A stretch of DNA of 64,000 nucleotides from Lottia gigantea (taxonomy: Eukaryota > Mollusca > Gastropoda > Lottiidae): positions 473,319-537,318 of the forward strand of contig NW_008710371.1 of assembly GCF_000327385.1 (NCBI RefSeq), given 5' to 3'. The stretch's first letter is position 1. Each line of letters starts with the position of its first letter. Shown piece after piece: positions 23,125-47,339 of this stretch. The position numbers and the translations under genes were made by a program. The notes beneath the pieces were generated by a model. It saw only the letters and a list, made by a program, of their open reading frames with translations. It was not told the origin of the DNA and searched no databases.

Positions 23125-23400
23125 CTGGGGTGCCAAAACAATGGAAATGCTCTTGCTAAATTTCCCTCATTGCACACTGCATGGCATTGATTGTCCTCTT
23201 CAACCCAATTAGGTGCAGAACAGTAGAACATAGTCCAATGGTAAAGCAAAAGTTCCGACTAAATTTCCCTCATTGCACACTGCATGGCATTGATTGCTCT
23301 CTCCAACCCATTCTGGTACAGAAAAGTGGAACATAGACCAATGGTAAAGCAAAAGTTCTGGCTAAATTTCCCTCATTGCACACTGCATGGCATTGATTGA
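23125..23400 (+). repeat. SINE tail repeated three times
   Basis: The segment CTAAATTTCCCTCATTGCAC + ACTGCATGGCATTGATTG recurs with a period of about 114 bp, so the SINE 3' end has become a short tandem array. Confidence 0.75.
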
Positions 23401-23502
23401 TTGAAGCTAAGTGGGGTAAAGAATTGTTTTATTATCAAATGATGGCTACAAAGTAACTTACATAATAATGAAAGAAGCTTTTGGTTTTATTTTTAAGTTA
23501 TT

Positions 23503-23750
23503 TTTCAACCTGGTTTCCCTCTGTCAGTGATACAGGTAAGACGGGCTGACATGGAAAAAAAGTCTAGTTGTTCAGATGGGACAATAAACCGAGGCCCCGT
23601 GTGCTACAGGCTGTGCACGTTAAAGATCCATGGACAGTTGGAAATTGAAAAAGAGCAGGCTAATGCCGCCGTCTTGGTCAAATTTCCCTCATTGTACACT
23701 GCATGGCGTTGCCCGTATTAATAAGCTTAATTAGGTGCAAAAAAGTACAA
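23503..23750 (+). mobile_element. SINE, 5' truncated
   Basis: From CAACCTGGTTTCCCTCTG through GGACAATAAACCGAGGCCCC and GTGCACGTTAAAGATCC to AATTAGGTGCAAAAAAGTAC. It is directly followed by the family A fold-back element. Confidence 0.75.
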
Positions 23751-23751
23751 C

Positions 23752-24067
23752 TTAAAGGGATTGTAAAGAGGTTTTCCAAAAATTGTATGTGCACTAGAGA
23801 CACTGATAGCATCAATTTACACCATTCTAATTTTCATACAGATGTCTGTGGTTCCTGCAATTCCACTAAAACTAAGTGTTTGATGATGTCACTAATTGCA
23901 AAATAATCACAAAGGGCTTCGCTATTAGCAATGTCATAAACGCTTAGTTTTAGTGGAATTGCAGGAACCACAGACATCTAATTGAAAATTGAAATGGTGT
24001 AAATTGATACTATCAGTGTTCCTGATACACATAAAAAGTTTAGAAAACCTCTTTACAATCCCTTTAA
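23752..24067. mobile_element. Fold-back element, family A, complete inverted pair
   Basis: 316 bp between TTAA and TTAA, inclusive. The two arms of about 150 bp are inverted copies of each other: AAAGGGATTGTAAAGAGG ... CCTCTTTACAATCCCTTT. Inside lie GTTCCTGCAATTCCACTA and its complement. This is the clearest full unit of the most abundant repeat of the window and is noncoding. Its mechanism is unknown. TTAA borders fit piggyBac-like target choice. Confidence 0.8.
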
Positions 24068-24173
24068 ATCATATTCCATTCATTTCATTTATAACTTAAT
24101 GGTATAACAGGTGTAAATATTTGGTACTGTAAGAAGTTATAATGGGTTGTTGGTTATTTAAGAGAAATATACC

Positions 24174-25287
24174 TTAAATATTTGCTTTACCAGCTGATAG
24201 TGCTATAATTTCAGCCACCTGTATCACTTTTCAAAATAAAAACCTGACATCCAATTCTACTGCAATTCAATGTATCAAACCAATTTAGACTATTGTAATT
24301 TTCCAAGCTATTCTAACATTCTCACCTTCACTGATATTGCACGGAAGAAATGTTCACAACTGCCTAGAAGTGAAGTTTTATCAAATTGTAGACAAACCAG
24401 ATGTTCGGTGACATTCTGAAAAGTGTTACAACTGGTAAATCGCAATAATTTTTGGCAAAATCACAAGTATAGTATATACATTTAGGAAGTTTGGCTTTTG
24501 GAATAAATTAAAGCTAAAACTAAAACAAATTCATTGTACATCAGGTTTTGTTTCATGTTTTTCTGTGGGTGACTCCACTTACTAACTATGATCTGTCAAT
24601 ATTATTATGCAACAATTGTTCTAGGATATTCAAATATTCAACCAATTAATTTTTCTGTTGAATAAAGATTTACCTAATACAAGTGAGAGAGTTAAATGTT
24701 CACACCAGGGCTGTTGAATTATATGTATCTACCAGTCACGTCTGAATGGAGCTCCAAAATGACTGACTGTAATTTTCATCTTCAGGCCATTTTCTATACA
24801 ATTGTGCTACATGATTTAGGGCTATTGATTTATCTGTATCTACTAGTCACGTCTGAATGGAGCTCAAAAATGACTGACTGTAATTTTCATCTTTAGGCCA
24901 TTTTCTATACAATTGTGCTACATTTTGATGAAAATGGGTACAAAATCTTAATTTTGTTAAAATGTCCAGTAGGGATTTTCTGTAATCAAGAGCCCTGGTT
25001 CACATAGATGCACATTTCGACAAAACAAAACACCCGGATACAATTCAAATATCAAGGCTATTACATACAAATATTTTCACAGCCTTTGTCAGTGCCATTA
25101 CACCATAGCGATTACCAGTCATGTACGGTTGTGAATACTGAAAGATGTCACGAGGACCGAACGCAACTCGCAATTCAGTTACATGAGAGTTGTGTCCAAA
25201 CTTATGACCGCCATTCTTATTTTGCAGCCATATTGTGCAGGCACACGAGCAGTCTTGGTCGGGAATAACTTTAACAGGGCTGAGCAT
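24174..25287 (-). CDS. Unrecognised three-exon protein
   Basis: Exons 25287-25069 (ATG start), 24415-24326 and 24218-24174 (stop TAA) give about 117 residues. Donors are GTATGT and GTGAGA, acceptors are TTTTCAG and TGATACAG, and all phases are 0. The sequence contains PDQDCSCACTIWLQNKNGGH near the start, AFGPRDIFQYSQPYMTGNRY in the middle, HLVCLQFDKTSLLGSCEHFF after the first junction, and AEIIALSAGKANI at the end. It has no transmembrane segment, and its Cys-rich start and codon use look coding. I do not recognise the family. A family B MITE starts 35 bp upstream of the ATG, so the ATG may be an internal Met with more exons upstream. A decayed retrocopy is unlikely because introns are present. 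Confidence 0.5.
24706..24935. repeat. Tandem duplication, about 115 bp
   Basis: Two copies of GTCACGTCTGAATGGAGCTC + AAAATGACTGACTGTAATTT + CAGGCCATTTTCTATAC lie in an intron of the three-exon gene. Confidence 0.85.
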
Positions 25288-25321
25288 TATTGGTTCAAGT
25301 GGATATCAAATTATATTTTAA

Positions 25322-25674
25322 TATTAGGTTTGCCATTTCAGAAGTTGATTTGAGTGTTGAATATATATAAATAGTCTTCAGATGTACTAGAAATGTATGA
25401 AAATCACATAATTCCTTTAAAAATATCTCACACTAGGAATTTTACTCACTATTTCTATAGATGTCTTTTCTATATATCACAGTGTCTCAAGAAAAGACGA
25501 CTCGTCATTTTAACTTTCAAACGCGGATAATTCAGGACACACATGGATTTGGAGGCTAACATTTTGACGGTAAGGTGTGAACACTATTACTGATTGGCTT
25601 AGCTAAAAAATTCCTGTTTCTGAGACAAAGGTATGATTGGTCAAACAGATGGTGAAGCTATCCCTTTAACATAT
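25322..25674. mobile_element. TTAA MITE, family B, nearly complete
   Basis: The left end is diverged (GGTTTGCCATTTCAGAAG). The right end AGCTATCCCTTTAA has the TTAA border. The interior AAAATCACATAATTCCTTT and CAAGAAAAGACGACTCGTC is well kept. Confidence 0.75.
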
Positions 25675-25829
25675 CACAAAAATCTTACGTTTGTTATTTC
25701 CTGGTTTTTGACAAAATTTTGAGAAAAAAACCGAAATTTAAGAAAAACTATAAATGTCTTTCAAAAACCACCCAGTTTTTTTTTCAAGAAAGAAACAACT
25801 TTATTTTACATGGATAACAACTTAGGTTC

Positions 25830-26165
25830 ACAGTTAAAGATCCTTTCTACCAGCTGGTCCTTGACCAAACCTCTTAGCAATGATCTTTCCCGGATTATCT
25901 GTACCCATTTACAGCTGGGTTGACTGGAATAATGAGGATCCTTTCTACCAGCTGGTCCTTGACCAAACCTCTTGGCTTTGATCTATCCTGGATTATCTGT
26001 ACCCATTTACAGTTGGGTTGACTGGAATAATGAGGATCCTTTCTACCAGCTGGTCCTTGACCAAACCTCTTGGCATTGATCTTTCCTGGATTATCTGTAC
26101 CCATTTACAGCTAGGTTGACTGGAATAATGAGTGAAGATGACTTAATCAAGATCATTTGACTATC
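25830..26165. repeat. CCATTTACAGCTGG repeat family, three tandem modules
   Basis: Three modules of about 87 bp (CTTTCTACCAGCTGGTCCTT, GACCAAACCTCTTGGC, CCATTTACAGCTGGGTTGAC) are followed by the short AATGAGTGAAGATGACTT end. Confidence 0.85.
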
Positions 26166-26525
26166 ACATGCTGATCGAGATCTGAACCCACAGCCATCAT
26201 TATCTAGGGTAACCAAATTTCAAAAAATGTAAAGAACCAGTGCTATAGAACCTCACAAAAAAACATCTGTTTCAAATATTAACATTATTTGTTAAAAGTG
26301 TGTAAAAGATCTTATCTGGATAAATATTTGATGGTATATCATGATAATTAACATATAAAATATATTAATAATGATGATATTCAGTTACAACTAAATAAAA
26401 ACGAGGCGTTGATATTAATATGTATCATCTATGAATAAAACATTGTTTCAACACACAATAGAAATTATTATACATGTACTAGTATTCATCTATCTTCATT
26501 ATATCAAGCTATTACAAACTGTTTT

Positions 26526-27190
26526 TTAAAGGGATTGTAAAGAGGTTTTAAGAATTTGTTATGTGTATCAGGGACACTGATAGCATCAATTTACACCATT
26601 CCAATTTTCAATCAGACATCTGTGGTTCCTGCAATTCCACTAAAACTAAGTGTTTGATGACGTCACAAAATATGCTATATCAAATAAGGCCCTTCGACGT
26701 TACACTTGGTTTTAGTGGAATTTCAGGAATCACAGACATCTGATTGAAAATTGGAATGGTGTAAATTGATTGGTTTCTAAATTTTGATGTGTATCAGGGA
26801 CACTGATATCATCAATTTACATCATTCTAATTTTCAATCAGACGTCTGTGGTTCCTGCAATTCCACTAAAACTAAGTGTTTGATGATGTCACAAAATATG
26901 CTATATCACATAATGCCCTTCGACGTTACACTTGAATTTCAGGAATCACAGACATCTGATTGAAAATTGGAATTGTGTAAATTGATTGGTTTACTAAATT
27001 TTGATGTGTATCACTGTGACACTGATAGTATCAATGTTCACCATAAGTGACATCATCAAACACTTAGTTTTCGTGGAATTACAGGAACCACAGACATCTG
27101 ATTGAAAATTAGAATGATGTAAATTGATGCTATCAGTGTCCCTGATGTACATAAAAAATTTAGAATACCTTTTTACAATCTGTTTAATCC
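26526..27190. mobile_element. Cluster of family A fold-back halves
   Basis: At least four half copies in both orientations, from TTAAAGGGATTGTAAAG at 26528 to ACCTTTTTACAATCTGTTTAA at 27188. A related segment, ATGCTATATCA..AATGCCCTTCGACG, is duplicated inside. Confidence 0.7.
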
Positions 27191-27777
27191 AGCCAAGTAT
27201 TAACTGTAAGTGCATAAATATTTTAGAAGTCAAAATCACAGGTTATATTTTATCATAATTTTTCTTCAAAACCACAAAATTTGCTCATTTTTACAAAAAT
27301 ATCACTTTTGAGCTTTTTCAGGTTTAAATTGAAATGCCGTCAATATCTTGAAAAATGGAAAAAAAAACACGAAAAAATTGATTATTTTCAGTCATAGAGA
27401 GAGAAACTTAAATTTCCACATAAAAATGGCCATTAGACAAAATATCAAGTCAAAGATAGCCTACATGTTTAAAGCACTGGGGTATGGGAATAGTTGATTT
27501 GAAGATTCTTACAAAAATATTGAGCCCATACCCAATTTCAGATGAGATCTAGTATATTGAAAGAGTCACAAGACTTTAATCTTTAGAATATTCACGTTGT
27601 CGATTCCTCGTTCCCGTTCAGTGACTTACTGTGGCATATCGAGATGTATCAGCACTATTGATTAGTATGTTTTATGACCTTTATCCCTTATAACATTTCA
27701 CCCCAGTTTAAGTTCAATCGCGCATAGATCTTTAGGTTATTTAAAGCAAAGTTAGTCACCATTTCCAAAACTCTATC

Positions 27778-27802
27778 CTGATGAGGGGTGTGCATCCAAA
27801 AC
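27778..27802 (+). ncRNA. Hammerhead-like core 1 (degenerate)
   Basis: CTGATGA (27778-27784), a stem-loop of 13 nt (GGGGTGTGCATCC), then AAAAC where active hammerheads have GAAAC. The downstream flank GAGCACTAGTCAATTAGATG matches the other copies. Probably inactive. Confidence 0.45.
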
Positions 27803-27864
27803 ATGAGCACTAGTCAATTAGATGAGTCAAACACTCAAACATCAATAAGTTAAGCAATCACTTC

Positions 27865-27907
27865 CTGTCCTAATGAGGGTTGTGCATCCGAAACACCTGT
27901 CGGCAGC
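27865..27907 (+). ncRNA. Hammerhead-like motif 2 (good stems, one core change)
   Basis: CTGTC (27865-27869) can pair with GGCAG (27902-27906) as stem I. CTAATGA replaces CTGATGA. Stem II is GGGT/ATCC with loop TGTGC. Then GAAAC, a two-pair stem III (CA/TG) and GTC at the expected cleavage position. The type I fold is clear. The G-to-A change at a core position would be expected to weaken or abolish cleavage. Confidence 0.55.
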
Positions 27908-28053
27908 ATGAAATAATCACTAGTTAATTAGGAAAGAATTTCTGTACCGGTACCGTACTGTAGAATATTCTCAAGTTGGCTTTTCACCACTGTTCAGTGA
28001 CTTACTTTGCTCGTATACAAATCACCAAACATTAGAAAAATTAACATTCATCA

Positions 28054-28097
28054 GCTGTCCTGATGAGGATTTTATATCCAAAACATCTGTTAGTAGC
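28054..28097 (+). ncRNA. Hammerhead-like motif 3
   Basis: The core CTGATGA is intact (28060-28066). Stem II is GGAT/ATCC with loop TTTAT, four perfect pairs. AAAAC replaces GAAAC, stem III is CA/TG, and GTT stands at the cleavage position. GCTGTC upstream pairs mostly with AGTAGC downstream. Confidence 0.55.
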
Positions 28098-28372
28098 AGG
28101 AGATGAGCACTAGTCAATAGATAATATCATAAGGAAGTTTCAAATAATCATCACAAATTTCTCATTGGCTGGTTATTGCCACTGGTTGGCTGGTTATTTA
28201 TGTACTTCTAGCTGGGTATTTGCATCCAGTTGGCCGGTTAATGCCTCTGGTTGGGCGGGTACATATTTCCATTTACTTACTTTATTTACTTCCGATCAGT
28301 CCATTTAGTCCATTATTAGGTAATATCACTAGGCTATTCGTTTCAATTGAGTCACGTACCGGTACCGTTAAT

Positions 28373-29292
28373 CTAACATTGTGTATCTGGATCTGTTGGC
28401 AGGTCGTACGGCGAGCCAAGACTCTGTCTCATTGAGGCTCCATATGGTCTATCATTGCTCACAGCTGCCTTCTCAATTTTTTGCAAATTGGATTTTAATT
28501 GCGCTATGTCTAAATCATATTTGTTTAAAAAATCCATTCCACTTTCCGTGGACACAACTTGTTGTGGTGACGTTTCTTTGGGTTGTTCCTCATTACTGGA
28601 GTTATAACGGTCTGACACTTCCACTATGAGCTCTTTGGGCACAATATCTTGGTTGGTTGGAAGCAGGGGGACCAAAATATGTTGACGTAAAAATAAACTA
28701 TCGTTCGTCCATAACTGATTTAGTCTTTTGATTTGTTCCACTGAGACATGATATTTCAGAGCTATTCCCATCAGAGTGTCCTCTGGACTGACATTATGTC
28801 GGATGTGTCTGGTAGCTTTCTCAGCCAACGGGACATTGCCACCGATACATTTTCCAGAAGTCGTGCCATATTTCGTCTGGCTTCTGACAAACATACTCAA
28901 ATGTTGACGTTCGTTTTCATTTTCTCCATTCGCCATTACCACCACTTTCAATTCTAGTTCTTCAAGCTAAAAATGAACAGACGACAAATTACACTATCTG
29001 AAGGTTGAAATGACAACGTTTTTTCCCAAATTATCACATTTTGAAATGTAAATATTGACAAAATTAATGAGAAATGGAAAAGAAAATATTTTCGTTGACA
29101 AGTCTGTCAAGTTTGGCTAAAAATAGAAACTTCCGAAAAGGTCACGTGTAAACCGGAACTGGAAAAAGGATTCAGACCACCAGTATGGATCTGGGAACTT
29201 AAAGCTGGCAAACCCAGTTGCAAAGTGACATCAGGCGTGGGAAAGAATGTTACCTGAAATTCTTGGAAGTGTTTCAGATTTGTATTCTTCAT
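28373..29292 (-). CDS. LYSMD2: LysM domain-containing protein, LYSMD1/2 type
   Basis: Two exons: 29292-29254 (13 codons, donor GTAACA) and 28966-28373 (stop TAG), phase 0, about 210 residues (vertebrate LYSMD1 and LYSMD2 are 215-227). An alternative start is the ATG at 28936, giving 187 residues. The single LysM domain begins HNVSPEDTLMGIALKYHVSV and continues QIKRLNQLWTNDSLFLRQHI and LVPLL. A C-terminal conserved block (MDFLNKYDLDIAQ, DRPYGASM) matches the LYSMD1/2 tail. There is no signal peptide or transmembrane segment, unlike LYSMD3/4, so it is probably intracellular. The function of this subgroup is poorly known. Distinguishing LYSMD1 from LYSMD2 needs alignment. Confidence 0.88.
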
Positions 29293-29589
29293 TGTCGAGC
29301 TCTGAAAATGGGGAACAAACTGCGCTTTCGTGATTGCTGCCTTTAATTTCGCAAACTGCTGGAAGTGTGCGGTAGCACTGTGATACTCCGTCTTTCAATT
29401 TGCAGTCTGCGGTATAGTAGTGTGCGTTGAATAGGTGTGCAGAAGATGTCCGTCTGATATCTTATACACTAACTGTACGAAAGTCGTGTGCGTTGGGTGC
29501 GGCAATATGTTTCTGATCTGGATCTCGCCGCCGTTTTTCAATTCGCAAACTATGGTAAAGAAGTAGGTGTGCGGCAGAGGTTTTTTCAA

Positions 29590-30270
29590 TCTTCCAAAAT
29601 TGAGGCAGATGACACTAAACGTTTGACTCAGTATCTATGCCCTTACTGAAGCCTCTTGGACATCTCATATAGCCCGAGATCCGGCCCTCGTGAAAAGACC
29701 TATCAGAAACAAAGCCCAAATGGATTGAATCCGGATTAAGGATCACTCTTTACTCTCGAAGGGATTAGGGATTATTCAAATGAATGATACTCAGAGCAAA
29801 TTAGGTCAGTTTGGTAATGATTGAAGTAGGGGAGAGTGGGGAGAAATTATCTGGCTTGAATAGGGACATAAGTTTATTCACTAGGGGAGAATGGGGGAAA
29901 TGGACATAGTTTCGTTTTCTTACAACAAATGGTAGTATGGTAGTAGGGGAGAGCGGGGATCAATCGTCTGCAATGAAGCAGTACAACTTGAATTAATTAG
30001 AGATGATTTGGGGAGATTCGGCATTTATGTAGCTTAAATAGGGGCCCCATGTTAGTTCACTTACTACAAATGATGGTAGGGGAGAGTGGGGATAATTTGA
30101 AGCAGTAAAACCTTTAATTAACATGAAGACTAGGGGAGGGTGGGTATAATTTGTCTATTATGAAAAGGGACCCATATATGGCATGTCTAGGGAAAAGTGG
30201 AGACTAATAACACACTGAAAACACATCTTAGAGAACTAGTCAAGTAGGGTAAAGTGGGGAGAAATGATTA
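29590..30270. repeat. Degenerate repeat with GGGGAGAGTGGGGA
   Basis: About eight irregularly spaced AGGGGAGAGTGGGGA-type motifs lie 60-90 bp apart between 29828 and 30260. They are purine-rich on the plus strand and have no coding signal. Confidence 0.6.
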
Positions 30271-30840
30271 CAAAAATATCTTTAGACTAGGAACATGTTT
30301 ATTGTACAAAAACAAAACAAAAACTTTCCTTTACAGAAAAACAATTTGTTCAAAACAAAAACAAAGTTTATAATGTAAGAAAATGTAAAGTATTTAATTC
30401 AACTTTCTGGGTCTCTTGATTTCACTGGCAAGAAAGATTGTAAGTAGTGACAATGACCAAAGTTGGATATAATTTATAAGGCAACAACAAAACACCCCTA
30501 AATTTATAAATGAGCTCTTCCAATTGTGCAGATACAGTAACATATTGATTGAAATATGCATGTGCAGAAGAGTGCAATAGAAATTTGAGGGGTGTCAAGT
30601 TGACTTGCGCACTATATCCAGCCGTGCCATTCATAGAGTTCTGATATTCTTGTTCAATGGTTCTTTGGATTGAAGCACATCTCATGGTAGAGATAAACAT
30701 ATTAGCTGATTGTATCAAGGGATAAGATGAAGAAAACTCGAATACCCTTGACACGGCAAAATAAAGGAAATGTTTGGGAATAAAAAAAATACAAAGAACT
30801 ACTATCTATCTATAACTAAGAATCAGACTAAGGATATCCC
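30271..30840. other. No supported gene
   Basis: A minus-strand open frame at 30754-30422 lacks an ATG start and clear splice sites and resembles nothing I know. It is left unannotated. Confidence 0.4.
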
Positions 30841-31330
30841 TAAAAGGGATGCGGTCTTCGAATTTTTGAAATCCAACCACAAAACTTATTTTCAGAGCTA
30901 CCTGTACCTATTATTTAAATGAACATTCTACTTAAGGTTTGTCTACAATTTACATCTAAAACTGAAGGAAATTACAAAAAACATTTCTGTGGCTTTGCTT
31001 GACTGTAAAAGGGATATCGTCTTCGAATTTTTGAAATCCAACCACAAAACATATTTTCAGCTACTAGTAGCTTTTATTAGAATGAACATTCTACTTAAGG
31101 TTAGTCTACAATTTACATCTTAAACTGAAGGAAGTTACAAAGGAAAGTCCCGTGGATTTGTTTGACTCTAAAAAGGATGCGGTCTTCGAATTTTTTAAAT
31201 CCATCCACAAAACTTCTTTTTAGCTACCGGCAAAATTTATTAGAATAAACATTCTACTTCAGGTTTGTCTACAATTTTTTTAAACATAGTGACTGAAGTA
31301 TTATGCAGAAAGGTATGTGGCTTAGTTTGA
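30840..31330. repeat. Tandem repeat, about 164 bp, three copies
   Basis: Units start at about 30842, 31006 and 31168 with AAAAGGGATGCGGTCTTCGA, and carry AATCCAACCACAAAACTT and TGAACATTCTACTTAAGG. Confidence 0.85.
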
Positions 31331-32045
31331 CTTCATGCCACAAAAGGTCTGCATAATACTATGTGTACTCTCTCAAATGCACGCAGAGTTGAACATCTCA
31401 GTCGGAAAGTGACATTCAGATTTGTTTTACCCTGTTGTAGTATATTAAGCAGTATATGCTCTGCGGATGTTCTTTTATCTATTGGTGATAACAGAGAACA
31501 TATCCAAGACAAATTTTTCTCAAATTAAAACCTATCCATTTTGCAACACGATTGTTAAACTCAAAGTGTTAATTTGGCCTGGAACTTTTATCGAAGTAAA
31601 ATTTCCTAAAAAAAATTTCAAGTTTGTAAACATGATTTTAAATTCAAAGGAACAAGTTTGGGGATGAAATTCAAAATCCAACCCAAACTTTGTGTTTCAC
31701 GATTTTTTGTCAATTCGGAATGAAAATATTTTTTTTGGAAATTAATTTTTCAAACATGATTTTAAATTCAAAGGGTTAATTTAAGTAGTTCCCCTCCCCC
31801 CAAAATCTATTTTTTGGGGAAAAAATCACTAACACGAGAATGCAACCCTATTTGCAGAACGTGTAAAATCAGGACGTGGATTTCAATGCTATAAATGTTT
31901 GTTTACATATTAATATGTTAATATCACAAGTTAAACCAAACACAACAGAAAAATGGGAAGAAACGAAAAACTGTTTCCATAACAACGATCACCCTGTTGG
32001 TAGCGTGTAAAATCAGTCAATGTATTTCTTTGGTAGCGTGTAAAA

Positions 32046-46922
<14,877 letters not shown>

Positions 46923-47339
46923 TTTGGAACTGTTTTGCAGAGATCTTCTGACTGTGTGGAGAAGTTTTGACGTCGACCTTGACCTTAAGGTATAGACTGA
47001 CCTTGGAAAAAGGTCACTAAAATCTCGTAGCAGACGCTCTCTCACGAGAGGTCACGAGAGTTCAAAGCCGATTCACTTTCAGTCTAGATATCAATCCGTG
47101 TTGTGATTTGCGGAGTGATATATAAATATTTTTTATTAGATTAAATTTTGCTTTTTTGAATTTTGACAACTTTCCAGTTTAGTTCCAAAATACCCGAAAT
47201 CTTAAAAAATTTATTTAAAAATGTTTCTTTAAAAAAAATGAAAAAAATTTGACAAAAGTTTTTTTGGGACTACATTTTTACGTCATGTCCCACGTGCCCG
47301 ACCGACTTCCTTTCCCAACATCGTGCAACTGGAGTAAAC
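46923..47339. promoter_or_regulatory. Shared PFK/RPL19 divergent promoter region
   Basis: Only 417 bp separates the two start codons. An E-box CACGTG lies at 47291-47296, and an oligopyrimidine start CTTCCTTTCCC at 47306-47316 matches the TOP start typical of ribosomal protein mRNAs, giving a 34-nt leader before the ATG. Sequence just upstream of the PFK start is relatively GC-rich with CpGs (TTGACGTCGACCTTGACC). Confidence 0.65.

Larger units (their letters stand above)
27585..28125 (+). repeat. Direct repeat carrying hammerhead-like motifs
   Basis: AGAATATTC followed by GTTCAGTGACTTACT occurs at 27587 and 27963, an offset of about 376 bp. Within and after these lie three hammerhead-like cores, each followed by GAGCACTAGTCAAT-like sequence. 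This looks like two tandem units of a small ribozyme-bearing repeat. Confidence 0.6.

Noticed and set aside
30422-30754. 110-residue minus-strand frame
   Set aside because: Begins with GTG, not ATG. It lacks clear splice sites and recognisable motifs, so it is most likely chance.
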